A DNA stretch of 64,000 nt from Hymenobacter edaphi. Its GTDB lineage: Bacteria > Bacteroidota > Bacteroidia > Cytophagales > Hymenobacteraceae. Positions 42,522 through 52,153 of this stretch are shown here, piece after piece. The number at the start of each line of letters is the position of its first letter. Positions within the stretch are counted from its first letter, which is position 1. Position numbers and translations under genes: made by a program. Where the stretch lies: positions 34,894-98,893 of the forward strand of contig NZ_QHKM01000013.1 of the NCBI RefSeq assembly GCF_003258365.1, given 5' to 3'. The notes beneath the pieces were generated by a model that was not told the DNA's origin, did no database searches, and was given only the letters and a program-made list of their open reading frames with translations.

Positions 42522-43469
42522 ATGCACCGCATACCGCTTTCCCTGCTGGCCCTGGCTGGCCTGCTCACCGCCAGCAGCTGCTCGTCCGAAACCGAGTCCA
42601 GCAAAACCACCGACACCGTCACCACGCCCACCAACGGCCCGGCCGAAGGCACCGCCGAGCACGGCGGCGGCCACACCTACGCCTGCCCCATGCACCCCGA
42701 GGTCACCAGCACCAAAGAGGGCGACAAGTGCCCCAAGTGCGGCATGAACCTGGAGCACAACGACAAGGTGGCCAACGGCAAAACTTACGAAATGAAGCTG
42801 GTGCCCACGCCCACGCAGGTGACGGCCGGGCAGCCCACCACGCTGGCCTTCACGCCCGTGGAAACGGGCAAAGGCTCCGCACCCGTGCCCCTGGACGTGG
42901 TGCACGAAAAGAAGATTCACCTCATCATCGTCAGCAAGGACCTGGGCCAGTTCTACCACGAGCACCCCGAGTACACGGCTGAGGGCGACTACAAAGTGAA
43001 GTACACCTTCCCAAAGGGCGGCGACTACGTGCTGTTTCAGGACTACACGCCCACGGGCTCGGGCCACCAGCTCGGCCGCCAGCCCCTCACCGTGAAGGGC
43101 GCAGCCTATGCGCCGGTCAAGTTCAAGAACGACGACATGCAGTGGGAGAAGGACGGCTATAAGGCCACCCTCGCCTTCGACAAAGACCTGAAAGTGGGCC
43201 AGCTGCTGGGCATGAAAATCAACATCAGCAAGGACGGCCAGCCGGTGACGGACCTCGCCAACTACCTCGGCGCGCTGGGCCACGTGGTGGTAATCAGCGA
43301 GGACACCGAGCAGTACCTGCACGTGCATCCCAACGACCAGGCCGACAAAGGCCCCAACATCGGCTTCAACACCAACTTCGAAAAGCCCGGACTGTACCGC
43401 GTGTTCCTGCAGTTCAACCACGCCGGTAAGATTCACACCGGTGACTTCACCATCAACGTGAAGGCCTAG
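42522..43469 (+). CDS. Lipoprotein with heavy-metal-binding domain
   Basis: 315 residues from ATG 42522. Signal peptide and lipobox (LTASSC). After a low-complexity linker comes the heavy-metal-binding zinc-ribbon-like block YACPMHPEVTSTKEGDKCPKCGM (residues about 54-76). The remainder is two beta-rich halves with His clusters (YHEHPEY; YLHVHPND), likely copper-binding. The domain is typical of CusB/CopX-type proteins. A member of the plus-strand group leading to the Cus system. Confidence 0.8.
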   Translation: MHRIPLSLLALAGLLTASSCSSETESSKTTDTVTTPTNGPAEGTAEHGGGHTYACPMHPEVTSTKEGDKCPKCGMNLEHNDKVANGKTYEMKLVPTPTQVTAGQPTTLAFTPVETGKGSAPVPLDVVHEKKIHLIIVSKDLGQFYHEHPEYTAEGDYKVKYTFPKGGDYVLFQDYTPTGSGHQLGRQPLTVKGAAYAPVKFKNDDMQWEKDGYKATLAFDKDLKVGQLLGMKINISKDGQPVTDLANYLGALGHVVVISEDTEQYLHVHPNDQADKGPNIGFNTNFEKPGLYRVFLQFNHAGKIHTGDFTINVKA

Positions 43470-43531
43470 CGTGTGGGCTGGCCCCCTTCCGGCTTGCCTC
43501 TCTCTTTCTTCCACTTTCCCCAACCACACCC

Positions 43532-44257
43532 ATGAAAAAGTCCGCTTTTTTCCTCGCAGCCCTTTGCTCGGGCTCCCTGCTGGTTGCCAGCTGCAACAGC
43601 GACAAGGCCGCCGATTCGACGGCTACTACCACCGAAACGACCACCGCCGAGGGCACCGCCTCCGGTGACATGGCCGGCATGGACCACTCGGCCATGGGCC
43701 ACGACGGGGCCACTGCGGCCGGCGACTCGCCGCAGCTGGTGGCCATGAACGAGATGATGCAGAAGATGCACGCCAGCAAGCCCAAGGGCAACACCGACCA
43801 CGACTTCGCCCACCACATGCTGGAGCACCACAAGGGCGCGGTTGTCATGGCTGACATTCAGCTGCGCGACGGCAAAGACGCCACCATGCGCCAGATGGCC
43901 GAGAAAATCAAAGCCGACCAGCAAAAGGAAATTGCCGAGCTGGAAGCCGCGGCCACCCGCCTCGACAACGCCCCGACCAACTACAAGCCCAACGACCCCA
44001 CGGACCCCTTCACCAGCAAGATGAAGGCCTCGATGGACGCCATGATGCCGATGCCAAAAAGCGTGGCAGACCCGGACATGAACTTCAACATGCTCATGAC
44101 CATGCACCACCAGAGCGCCGTGGACATGGCCAAGGCCGAGCTGGCCCACGGCAAAGACACCAAGCTCAAGCAGATGGCCCAGCAGATAATAGATGCCCAG
44201 GAGAAGGAAATAGCGGCCTTCAAGGACTGGCACAATAAGAACGCCGACAAAATGTAG
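43532..44257 (+). CDS. DUF305 lipoprotein (second copy)
   Basis: 241 residues with a lipobox (LLVASC), an Asp/Thr/Glu-rich linker with MAGMDHSAMGHD, and two DUF305 halves (TDHDFAHHMLEHHKGAVVMADIQL and MLMTMHHQSAVDMAKAEL). The paired His residues and Met are the likely copper ligands. 62 bp after the heavy-metal-binding lipoprotein. Confidence 0.85.
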   Translation: MKKSAFFLAALCSGSLLVASCNSDKAADSTATTTETTTAEGTASGDMAGMDHSAMGHDGATAAGDSPQLVAMNEMMQKMHASKPKGNTDHDFAHHMLEHHKGAVVMADIQLRDGKDATMRQMAEKIKADQQKEIAELEAAATRLDNAPTNYKPNDPTDPFTSKMKASMDAMMPMPKSVADPDMNFNMLMTMHHQSAVDMAKAELAHGKDTKLKQMAQQIIDAQEKEIAAFKDWHNKNADKM

Positions 44258-44299
44258 CCCAAAGGCTACTCCAACCCACTTTACTCCTAACCCCCTCTC

Positions 44300-44851
44300 A
44301 TGAAGATTTCGCAAATTCTCGCCGCCGCCCTGTTGCTCGCCGCCCCACTCACCGTTGCCGCTCAGCACAGCCACAAGCCCGGCACCGCCGCCCACGGCCA
44401 CAAAGCCGCCGGCGAAACTCACGCCCACAAATCTCCCCACGGCGGAACGGTCCGCACGGCCGGCAAGTACCACCTCGAACTGGTGCAGCAAGCCGGGGAG
44501 GTGCACGTGTACCTGCTCGACGCCAACGAGAAAACCATGCCGCTGGACCGTTCCACCGGCACGGCCATGCTGCTGAGCACGGCGGGCAAAACCACCAGCG
44601 TGAAGCTGACGCCCACCGGCGACTATTTCGTGGCCGCCGTGCCCGCCGGCACTACCCTGCGCACGGCCATCGTGAGCCTGAAAGCCAACGGCAGCTCGCT
44701 CAGCGCCCGCTTTGAAAAGCTGGACGCAGCGGCCAAAGCCAGCAAGGCCACGGCCGCCGCCTACACCTGCCCCATGAACTGCGAAGGCTCGGCCAGCGAC
44801 AAGCCCGGCAGCTGCCCGAAGTGCGGCATGGCCCTGGTGAAAAAGTCATAG
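44300..44851 (+). CDS. Periplasmic His-rich protein with C-terminal heavy-metal-binding domain
   Basis: 183 residues with a signal peptide ending at AAQ. The mature N-terminus is His-rich (HSHKPGTAAHGHKAAGETHAHKSPH). The last 30 residues are a heavy-metal-binding block TCPMNCEGSASDKPGSCPKCGM. It shares this block with the gene at 42522. Probably a copper or silver sponge in the periplasm. Confidence 0.75.
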   Translation: MKISQILAAALLLAAPLTVAAQHSHKPGTAAHGHKAAGETHAHKSPHGGTVRTAGKYHLELVQQAGEVHVYLLDANEKTMPLDRSTGTAMLLSTAGKTTSVKLTPTGDYFVAAVPAGTTLRTAIVSLKANGSSLSARFEKLDAAAKASKATAAAYTCPMNCEGSASDKPGSCPKCGMALVKKS

Positions 44852-44953
44852 ACGTCGCCTGCTTTTCGGACGCCGGGCGTCCGGACCCGCTTCGTCCGGG
44901 TCGTCTGCCGCTGCAACGGTAGGCGGCCCGCTGGCTCGCTCTAACCTGATTAT

Positions 44954-46198
44954 ATGAAGTATCTGAAATTGAGAAGTGGCGTGCGTTTCCTGCTGGTTCT
45001 GGCCCTTTTGCTGGGATTCGGTTTCGAAGCTGCGCGCGCCCAAACCATCATCAGCCTGGACAGCGCCGAAGCCCAGACCCTGCGCCGGCACCCCCGGCTG
45101 CGGCAGTCAACCCAGGAAATTGAGGAGCAGCGCGCCCTCAAGCGGGGCTCGTTTGCGCCCGCCAACCCGGACTTTCTATTCTCGGCCCCTACCGGCGAGA
45201 TGTGGGCCCCGGGCGTGGTGCAAACCATCGACCTGCCCAACGTCTACCGCCAGCAGCGGCGCGTGGCGCAGGCCGGCATTACCCTGGCCGAGCGCAACCG
45301 CGACGTGAGCCGGGCCAGCGTGCTGCGCGACACCCGCCTGGCGTACCTGACCCTGCAGTTTGCCGAGGCCCAGGTGCGGCAGCTCACCTACCAGGACAGC
45401 TTGTTTCGCGTGCTGCGCCTGGCCACCGAGCGTTTGTTTACGGCCGGCGAAGTCACCTCGCTGCAGCGCATCAGCACCGACGCCGAAGCCCGGCAGGTGA
45501 CCGTGCTGCTGCAGCAAGCCACCGCCGACCGGCAGGCCGCCCAGCGCCGCCTGGCGTTGCTGCTGGGCCGCCCCAGCGAAGCCCTGGCCACCAGCACCGA
45601 CCTGGGCCGCAGCGGCGCGGAGCTGGCCCAAACGGGCACTGCGCTGCTCGCGGGCCTGCCCACCGAAGACAGCACGGCCCTGGTGCGCAGCCCCACGCTG
45701 GCCGCCGCCACCCAAAACGTAGCGCTGAGCCAGTCGGGCATCAGCCTGGTGCGGGCCCGGCGCACGCCGGCCCTCACCCTCGGGTACCAAAACCAGGCGT
45801 TTGAGAACTCAGCCCTGAAATACCGCTTCCAGTTCGGCCTGTCGGTGCCCATCTGGTTCTGGACCTACCGCTCGCAGCTGCAGGCGGCCACGGCCCGCTC
45901 GCAGGCCGCCAGCTACCAGCTGCAGGCCCAGCGCTTGGAGCTGAGCACCCAGTACCAGCAGGCCCTGGCCGATACGCGCAAATTCTCGGCCTCGCTGGGC
46001 TACTACGAGCAGACCGGCCTGCCCCAGTCGCGGGCCATCATCAGCCAGTCCCAGCGCCTGTTCCGGGCCGGGGAAGTAAGCTACCTGCAGCTCATCCTGA
46101 GCCTGAACCAGGCCTTTGCCATCCAGAATACCTACCTGACGACCATTCGGGACTACCGCCAGGCCCTCATCGAACTTAACTACCTGCGGGGTGAATAA
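44954..46198 (+). CDS. cusC: TolC-family outer-membrane efflux protein (CusC-like)
   Basis: 414 residues with a signal peptide ending at ARA. Two long helical repeats (SLDSAEAQTLRRHPRLRQ..., GEVSYLQLILSLNQAFAIQ...) are the OEP pattern. It forms the outer channel of the tripartite metal efflux system whose adaptor and pump follow. The gene is 102 bp after the previous one, and its stop is immediately before the next start. The GC-rich palindrome at 44867-44883 lies between the two. Confidence 0.85.
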   Translation: MKYLKLRSGVRFLLVLALLLGFGFEAARAQTIISLDSAEAQTLRRHPRLRQSTQEIEEQRALKRGSFAPANPDFLFSAPTGEMWAPGVVQTIDLPNVYRQQRRVAQAGITLAERNRDVSRASVLRDTRLAYLTLQFAEAQVRQLTYQDSLFRVLRLATERLFTAGEVTSLQRISTDAEARQVTVLLQQATADRQAAQRRLALLLGRPSEALATSTDLGRSGAELAQTGTALLAGLPTEDSTALVRSPTLAAATQNVALSQSGISLVRARRTPALTLGYQNQAFENSALKYRFQFGLSVPIWFWTYRSQLQAATARSQAASYQLQAQRLELSTQYQQALADTRKFSASLGYYEQTGLPQSRAIISQSQRLFRAGEVSYLQLILSLNQAFAIQNTYLTTIRDYRQALIELNYLRGE

Positions 46199-46199
46199 C

Positions 46200-46823
46200 A
46201 TGAAACAACTCCTGATTTTGCTCCTGGGCCTGCTGCTGAGTGGCACGGCCTACGCTCACGGGGGCGAGGACCACGGCGACGGGCCCAAAGCGGGCACGGC
46301 CGCTGGGGCTACTTCCTTCTCGGTCGCGGCCCTCTCCGAGCAGTTCGAGGTGCTGCTGCGCTACGAGCCCCTGGAAGGAGGCAAGCCCGCCGACTTGCGT
46401 TTGTTCCTCTCGGACTACGCCACCAACGCCCCCATCAAGGGCGCCAAGCTTACCCTGACCACCCCGGAAGATTCTACCCTGAAATGGGCGGTGACCGAGC
46501 AGGAGCCCGGCATTTACCTGGTGGAAGGGCAATTCCCCGCCAACAAAGCCTACAGCTTCGCCGCCAACATCGTGGCCGGCGAACAGGCCGATTTGCTCTT
46601 GCTCGAAGGCATTAAAGTTGGCGAGAAGCTGCCCGTAGCCGAAGCCCCCCACGCGGAATCGTCGAGGCTGTTTTCCTCTTGGAAAACCATCCTGGCCCTG
46701 GTCGGGGCCTTTGTGCTCGGCATCGTACTCACGGCCCTGCTCATGCGCCGACGCCGTCCCGAGCCCGTGCCCCAGACTTCCGAGCAGGCGTTGACCGCCA
46801 GCCGCCGCACCCCCTTCCCTTAA
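46200..46823 (+). CDS. Accessory membrane protein of the metal RND system (HGGEDHG N-terminus)
   Basis: 207 residues from ATG 46200. Signal peptide, then HGGEDHGDG; a beta-rich middle; and one C-terminal membrane helix (TILALVGAFVLGIVLTALLM) with a basic tail. The HGGEDHG head is also found on the adaptor encoded next. It may be an additional adaptor or a periplasmic metal-relay protein. One base after the cusC stop, so coupled to it. Confidence 0.65.
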   Translation: MKQLLILLLGLLLSGTAYAHGGEDHGDGPKAGTAAGATSFSVAALSEQFEVLLRYEPLEGGKPADLRLFLSDYATNAPIKGAKLTLTTPEDSTLKWAVTEQEPGIYLVEGQFPANKAYSFAANIVAGEQADLLLLEGIKVGEKLPVAEAPHAESSRLFSSWKTILALVGAFVLGIVLTALLMRRRRPEPVPQTSEQALTASRRTPFP

Positions 46824-46835
46824 TGCTACCCCGAT

Positions 46836-47981
46836 ATGAAAACCAAGCATAAAATCCTGGCCGTTACGGCCGCCGCGGGACTGGTCCTGACGGTGCTGCT
46901 CCCTCCACCGGGTTTGGTGCAGGCGCACGGTGGCGAAGACCACGGTGGCACGGCCAAAGCCAGCACCGGCGTGGCCCTTTCCGACGAGGTACTGCTGCCC
47001 AAGGAAAGCCAGTTCCTGTTTCAGGTGCGCACCAACCTGGCTGCTTTCTCCACCACCTACAGCCGGGCCACGCTCTACGGCACGGTGTCGGCCGCGGCGG
47101 GGGGCGAGGGCCGCATCGTGGTGCCCCAGACCGGGCGCATCGTGAGCCTCGCGGCCCAGGTAGGCAAAACGGTGCGGGCCGGGCAGACCCTGGCCGTCAT
47201 CGAGCAAACGCTGGATGCCACCCAGCAAATCGGCCTCAGCACCGAGCGGGCCAACGCCCAGGCCGAGCTGCGCGCCGCCCAGCAGGACTACGCCCGCCTG
47301 CAGAGCATCGCCGACATCGCCGCCCGTAAGGACGTGGTGGCCGCCGAGCTGCGCCTGCGCCAGGCCCGCCAGAACGCCAGCATCTACAACGGCCAAGCCC
47401 AGCAGCGCCGCGTGAGCATCACCTCGCCCGTGAGCGGCACCGTGGACGTGTTTAATCTCGCTGTCGGTCAACAAGTCAACCAGGGCGACGAGCTGTTTCG
47501 GGTCATCAACCCCGGCAAGCTGCGCGTCGAAGCCCAGGTGTTTGCCCAGGACCTGGACAAGGTCACGCCGGGCGCCATGTTCCGAATCGAAGGGCTGCAG
47601 GGCCAGACTGGCGTGCCCGCCCGCCTGGTGGTGTTCAGCAACGTGGTGAACCCGGTCAACCAGGCCCGCCAGCTGGTGCTGGAGCTCGACGCCCAGCAGG
47701 GCAGCGCCTACCGCGCCGGCCAGGCCGTGAACGTGCAGGTCGTGGGCCAGACCGGCGGGGGCAAGCCCCAGCTGGTGGTGCCCACCTCGGCCATCACCGA
47801 CCTCAACGGCAAGCCCGTGGTGTTTGTGCACACCGAGCCCGAGCGGTTCAAGATTCGCTACGTGCAGCCCGGCGCCGTGAATGGCCAGCAGACCGTGCTG
47901 GTGCAGGGCGAAATCAACGAAAACGACCGGGTGGTCACCGCCGGCACCTACCAGCTCAAATCCATTTACCTCAACCAATAA
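46836..47981 (+). CDS. cusB: RND periplasmic adaptor (membrane fusion protein)
   Basis: 381 residues. Signal-like N-terminal helix, HGGEDHGG, then the lipoyl/barrel pattern of the adaptor family (VSAAAGGEGRIVVPQTGRIVSLAAQVGKTVRAGQTLAVI..., RRVSITSPVSGTVDVFNLAVGQQVNQGDELFRVIN). A coiled-coil hairpin lies between the two half-motifs. It links the CusA-type pump to the outer-membrane channel. Close gap to the preceding accessory gene. Confidence 0.88.
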   Translation: MKTKHKILAVTAAAGLVLTVLLPPPGLVQAHGGEDHGGTAKASTGVALSDEVLLPKESQFLFQVRTNLAAFSTTYSRATLYGTVSAAAGGEGRIVVPQTGRIVSLAAQVGKTVRAGQTLAVIEQTLDATQQIGLSTERANAQAELRAAQQDYARLQSIADIAARKDVVAAELRLRQARQNASIYNGQAQQRRVSITSPVSGTVDVFNLAVGQQVNQGDELFRVINPGKLRVEAQVFAQDLDKVTPGAMFRIEGLQGQTGVPARLVVFSNVVNPVNQARQLVLELDAQQGSAYRAGQAVNVQVVGQTGGGKPQLVVPTSAITDLNGKPVVFVHTEPERFKIRYVQPGAVNGQQTVLVQGEINENDRVVTAGTYQLKSIYLNQ

Positions 47982-47999
47982 CCCTTTTCCCGTTTCCCT

Positions 48000-48509
48000 A
48001 TGCGCCGTTTCCTCCTTGCCCTGTTGGCCGTTCCCGCCCTGTCGGCTACCGCTTTTGCCCAAACCACGCCCGCTGCAGCGGCAACCCCCAGCGCCGATGA
48101 GGCGGCTGTGCGGTCCGTGCTGACTAAGTACCAGCAGGCCGTGCAAAAGCTCGATACCACGGGCACCGCCCGCCTGTTCACGGCCAACTCCCAGGTGTTC
48201 GAGTCGGGTGGGGTGGAAGGCTCCTACCGGCACTACGCCGAGCACCACCTGGCCCCCGAGCTCAAGGAGTTTAGCGCCTTCACCTTCAGCGACTACAAGG
48301 CCGCCGTGCAGGTAGACGGTCCTTATGCTTTCGCAACGGAAACCTACACCTATACCATTAACCTCAAGAAGGACCCCAAGGAGAAAGAGGCCAAGGCGCC
48401 CATCGTGCGTCGCGGGGTGGCCACGTCGGTGCTGCGCAAAAACGCCGCCGGCCAGTGGCAAATCATGAGCACCCACACCTCGGCCCGCACGCCCCGGGTC
48501 AAGAAATAA
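48000..48509 (+). CDS. Secreted NTF2-like protein
   Basis: 169 residues with a signal peptide ending at AFAQ. The mature part (DEAAVRSVLTKYQQAVQKLDTTGTARLFTANSQVFESG) is the SnoaL/DUF4440 NTF2-like pattern. Such proteins bind small ligands or act as enzymes without conserved catalytic residues. Located between the adaptor and pump genes; link to metal efflux is by position only. Confidence 0.7.
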   Translation: MRRFLLALLAVPALSATAFAQTTPAAAATPSADEAAVRSVLTKYQQAVQKLDTTGTARLFTANSQVFESGGVEGSYRHYAEHHLAPELKEFSAFTFSDYKAAVQVDGPYAFATETYTYTINLKKDPKEKEAKAPIVRRGVATSVLRKNAAGQWQIMSTHTSARTPRVKK

Positions 48510-48604
48510 GACGCACAGGGCGTGCCCTGTCCGCCCCACCGGCCCACCGGCCGGACTACACCGAAGTCGCCCTTGAGGCTCCTTCCACTTTGCGCTAATA
48601 CCCC

Positions 48605-51600
48605 ATGCTTGATAAGATAATTCGCTTTGCCCTGCAGAACCGCCTGCTGATGCTGGCCTTCGCCATGGGCCTCCTCATTGCCGGTTCCTACACCGCCAGC
48701 CAGCTGCCGGTGGACGTGCTGCCCGACCTCGACCGCCCGCGCGTGACCGTGTTCCTGGAAGCGCCCGGCATGGCCCCCGAGGAGGTGGAGGCCCTGGTGA
48801 CACTGCCCGTGGAAACGGCCCTGAACGGGGCCACCGGCGTGTCGGCTGTGCGGTCCAACTCGGCCATTGGCCTGGGCATGGTGTTCGTGGAGTTCGACTA
48901 CGGCACCGACATCTTCACGGCCCGCCAGATTGTGAGCGAGAAGCTGCAGACCACGGGCGAGCAGCTGCCCGAGGGCATTACGCCGGTGCTGGGCCCCATT
49001 TCCTCGGTCATGGGCCAGATCATGCTGGTGGGCTTGTCGGGCGGCAAACAGACCAACGCCGCCGATTTGCGCACGCTGGCCAACTACACCGTGCGGCAGC
49101 GCCTGCTCAGCATTCCCGGCGTGGCCCAGGTCATTCCCATCGGCGGCGACAACCTGCAGTACCAGGTGCTGCTGGACATGCCCCGGCTCAATGCCACGGG
49201 CCTGACGGTAAACCAGGTGGAGGAAGCCCTGCGCCAGTCCAACCTGAACACGACGGGCAACTTCTTTGACCGCAACGGCTCAGAGGTACTCATCCGCAAC
49301 CTGGGCCGGCTGCGCTCGGTGGCGGACATCGAAAATATCATCGTCGGCTACCGCGAGCAGTCGCCCATCCGGGTGGCCGACGTAGCCAAGGTGGAGTTCG
49401 GGGCCCGCTTCAAGCGCGGCGACGGCAGCGTGAACGGCCAGCCGGCTGTTATCCTGAGCATCGAGAAGCAGCCCGGGGCCGCCACGGTGGGCCTGACAGC
49501 AGCCGTGGAAAAAGCCCTGGTGGAGCTGAAGCCTTCTTTGCCCCAGGACGTGCAGGTGAACACGCGGCTGTTCAAGCAGTCGGAGTTTATCGAGTCCTCG
49601 ATTACCAACGTCGAGGAAGCCTTGCGCGACGGCGCCATCTTGGTGGTCATCATCCTGTTTGCCTTTCTGCTGAACGTGCGCACCACGTTTATTTCCCTGG
49701 TGGCCATCCCGCTCTCGTTGCTGGTCACGGCGCTGGTGTTTCGCTTTGCCGGCATCAGCATCAACACCATGACCCTCGGCGGCCTGGCCATTGCCATCGG
49801 CGAACTGGTCGACGACGCCATCGTGGACGTGGAAAACGTGTACCGACGCCTGCGCGAAAACAAGCAGCTGCCACACCCGCAGCCGGTGCTCAAGGTTATT
49901 TACAAGGCCAGCTCCGAAGTACGCAACTCCATCGTGTACGCCACCATCATCGTGGTGCTGGTGTTCCTGCCGCTGTTTGCCCTGGAAGGCATGGAAGGCC
50001 GCATTTTTGCGCCGCTGGGCATTGCCTACATCACCAGCATTGTGGCCTCGCTGTTCGTCTCGCTCACCGTCACGCCGGTGCTCTGCTACTACCTGCTGCC
50101 CAAAATGAAGCAGATGGACCACCCCGAAACCGACGGGGGCCTGGTGCGCTGGCTTAAGAAAAAAGATACTCGCCTGTTGGGTTGGGGCCTGCAGCATCCC
50201 AAGGCCATCCTTGGGGTAACCGGGGCGCTGTTCGTGGCGGCCATGGCGCTGATTCCGTTCTTCGGCACCGAGTTTCTACCGGCTTTCAACGAGGGCTCCC
50301 TGACGGTCAACTTCTCCGCGCCCGCCGGCACCTCGCTCGCCGAGTCCAACCGCCTGGGCACCCTGGGCGAGAAGCAGATGCTCAAGATTCCGGAAGTGGC
50401 CTACACCGCCCGCCGCACCGGCCGCGCCGAGCTCGACGAGCACGCCGAGTCGGTCAACAACTCGGAAATCGAGGTGGCCTTTAAGACCGAGGAAGAGCTG
50501 GAGAAGGAAGGCAAGACCATGCGCAGCCGCGACGAGATCCTGGCCGACATGCGCGACAAGCTCAGCTTGATTACGGGCGTGAACGTGAACATCGGCCAGC
50601 CCATTTCCCACCGCCTTGACCACTTGCTCTCGGGCGTGCGCGCCCAGGTGGCCATCAAGGTATTCGGCAACGATTTGCTGGAGCTGCGCCGCTACGCCAA
50701 CGAAGTGCGCGCCGTGGCCGGCACCGTGCCGGGCGTGGTCGACTTACAAGTGGAAAAGCAGGTCCAGATTCCCCAGCTGCTCATCCGGCCCAAGGACGAG
50801 GCCCTGCGCGCCTACGGCATGGCCCGCGGCGAAGTGGTGCGCGACCTCGAAACCCTGTTCCAGGGCGCCGTGGTCTCGCAGATGCTCGACGGCCAGAAGC
50901 GCTTCGACCTGGTGGTGAAGCTGCCCGAAGCCCAGCGCAACGACATCGCCGCCATCAACCAGACGCGCATCGAAACGCCCACCGGCGCCATGATTCCGAT
51001 CAGCCAGGTGGCGGAGGTCATCTACGAGCCGGGCCCCAACACCGTCAACCACGAAAACACCCAGCGGCGCATCACCATCTCCCTGAACGTGGCCGAGCGC
51101 GACCTGGGCTCGACGGTCAAGGAGATTCAAGCCAAGGTGAATTCGCAGGTGAAGCTGCCCCCCGGCTATTACCTCACCTACGGCGGGCAGTTCGAGAGCC
51201 AGCAGTCGGCCTCCCAAAAGATTCTCTGGCTGAGCCTGTTTTCGCTGGCCGGCATCTTCCTGGTGCTGTTCTCGCACTTCAAATCCAGCTACATGGTGGG
51301 GCAGATTATGCTCAACATTCCGCTGGCCCTCATCGGCTCGGTGGTGGCCGTGCTGGTCACGGGCGGCACGTTCAGCATTGCCTCGCTCGTGGGCTTTATT
51401 ACGCTCACCGGCATTGCCTCGCGCAACGGCATCATGATGATTTCGCACTACATCCACCTCGTGGAGCACGAGGGCGAAAAGTTCGGCCTGCCCATGATTA
51501 TCCGCGGCTCCCTGGAACGCCTGGTGCCGGTGCTGATGACGGCCCTGGTGGCGGCGCTGGCCCTGGTGCCGCTCACGCTGGCCAAGGACGCGCCGGGCAA

Positions 51601-51826
51601 GGAAATTCTGTACCCGGTGGCCACCGTCATCCTCGGCGGTCTGCTCTCGTCTACCTTCCTCGACATCATCGTGACGCCCGTGGTATTCTGGCTGGTGGGC
51701 GAAAAAGCCCTGGCCCAGTACTTCGCCTCGCACCAGGAAACGGGCCTGGACGACCACCCGCAGGAACTTGACGCGCAGCCGCTCACCCCGCCTTCGGATT
51801 TGAATCCGGTGCTGCCCACCCGTTAA
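48605..51826 (+). CDS. cusA: Heavy-metal efflux RND pump (CusA/CzcA type)
   Basis: 1073 residues, twelve membrane helices, two large periplasmic loops. N-terminal MLDKIIRFALQNRLLMLAFA and PVDVLPDLDRPRVTVF, and the TM4 acidic motif GELVDDAIVDVENVYRRLREN, are those of heavy-metal RND pumps. It expels Cu(I) or Ag(I), or divalent metals, through the CusC channel using the proton gradient. The preceding 95 bp contain no exact -7 box, so it may be transcribed with cusC/cusB. Ends four bp before the DUF6122 gene. Confidence 0.93.
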   Translation: MLDKIIRFALQNRLLMLAFAMGLLIAGSYTASQLPVDVLPDLDRPRVTVFLEAPGMAPEEVEALVTLPVETALNGATGVSAVRSNSAIGLGMVFVEFDYGTDIFTARQIVSEKLQTTGEQLPEGITPVLGPISSVMGQIMLVGLSGGKQTNAADLRTLANYTVRQRLLSIPGVAQVIPIGGDNLQYQVLLDMPRLNATGLTVNQVEEALRQSNLNTTGNFFDRNGSEVLIRNLGRLRSVADIENIIVGYREQSPIRVADVAKVEFGARFKRGDGSVNGQPAVILSIEKQPGAATVGLTAAVEKALVELKPSLPQDVQVNTRLFKQSEFIESSITNVEEALRDGAILVVIILFAFLLNVRTTFISLVAIPLSLLVTALVFRFAGISINTMTLGGLAIAIGELVDDAIVDVENVYRRLRENKQLPHPQPVLKVIYKASSEVRNSIVYATIIVVLVFLPLFALEGMEGRIFAPLGIAYITSIVASLFVSLTVTPVLCYYLLPKMKQMDHPETDGGLVRWLKKKDTRLLGWGLQHPKAILGVTGALFVAAMALIPFFGTEFLPAFNEGSLTVNFSAPAGTSLAESNRLGTLGEKQMLKIPEVAYTARRTGRAELDEHAESVNNSEIEVAFKTEEELEKEGKTMRSRDEILADMRDKLSLITGVNVNIGQPISHRLDHLLSGVRAQVAIKVFGNDLLELRRYANEVRAVAGTVPGVVDLQVEKQVQIPQLLIRPKDEALRAYGMARGEVVRDLETLFQGAVVSQMLDGQKRFDLVVKLPEAQRNDIAAINQTRIETPTGAMIPISQVAEVIYEPGPNTVNHENTQRRITISLNVAERDLGSTVKEIQAKVNSQVKLPPGYYLTYGGQFESQQSASQKILWLSLFSLAGIFLVLFSHFKSSYMVGQIMLNIPLALIGSVVAVLVTGGTFSIASLVGFITLTGIASRNGIMMISHYIHLVEHEGEKFGLPMIIRGSLERLVPVLMTALVAALALVPLTLAKDAPGKEILYPVATVILGGLLSSTFLDIIVTPVVFWLVGEKALAQYFASHQETGLDDHPQELDAQPLTPPSDLNPVLPTR

Positions 51827-51829
51827 GCG

Positions 51830-52141
51830 ATGCTGCACGCCTTTCTGCATATCACGGTGCCGGGGCTGTATGCCCTGGCCTTTCACCGCCCCCACTGGCG
51901 GCGGGTGTGGCTGGTGCTGGCCAGTGCCCTGCTGCTCGACCTGGACCACCTCTGGGCCACCCCCTTCTACGACCCGGGCCGCTGCAGCATCAACTTCCAC
52001 ACCTTTCACACCTACTGGGCCATCGGCGGCTACGTGCTACTGCTGCTACCCGCCCGCACGCGCATCTGGGCCGTGGGCTTCCTGCTGCACATGGTGCTGG
52101 ACTACACCGAATGCTGGCAGCGCGGCATTTACCTGCCTTAA
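51830..52141 (+). CDS. DUF6122 small membrane protein
   Basis: 103 residues. Four helices: MLHAFLHITVPGLYALAF, VWLVLASALLLDLDHLWATPFYDPGRCSINFHTFHTYWAIGGYVLLLL, VGFLLHMVLDYTECW. The DHL-x-A-x-P-F/I-x-D-P-x-RC and H-x-x-D-x-x-x-C residues are shared with the C-terminal half of the fusion protein at 36399. It lies four bp after cusA. The conserved Asp, His and Cys suggest a metal or catalytic site in the membrane. Function unknown. Confidence 0.75.
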   Translation: MLHAFLHITVPGLYALAFHRPHWRRVWLVLASALLLDLDHLWATPFYDPGRCSINFHTFHTYWAIGGYVLLLLPARTRIWAVGFLLHMVLDYTECWQRGIYLP

Positions 52142-52153
52142 CCTCGCTTGCTG

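Noticed and set aside
44867..44883. CGGACGCC/GGCGTCCG palindrome before cusC as a terminator or operator
   Set aside because: No T-tract follows, and it lies in GC-rich DNA where such repeats are common; left unassigned.
46176..48539. A 787-codon open frame on the minus strand across the adaptor region
   Set aside because: It is the shadow of real plus-strand genes (46200, 46836, 48000) in GC-rich DNA. The product is low in structure and full of Gly, His and Arg, and matches no family.
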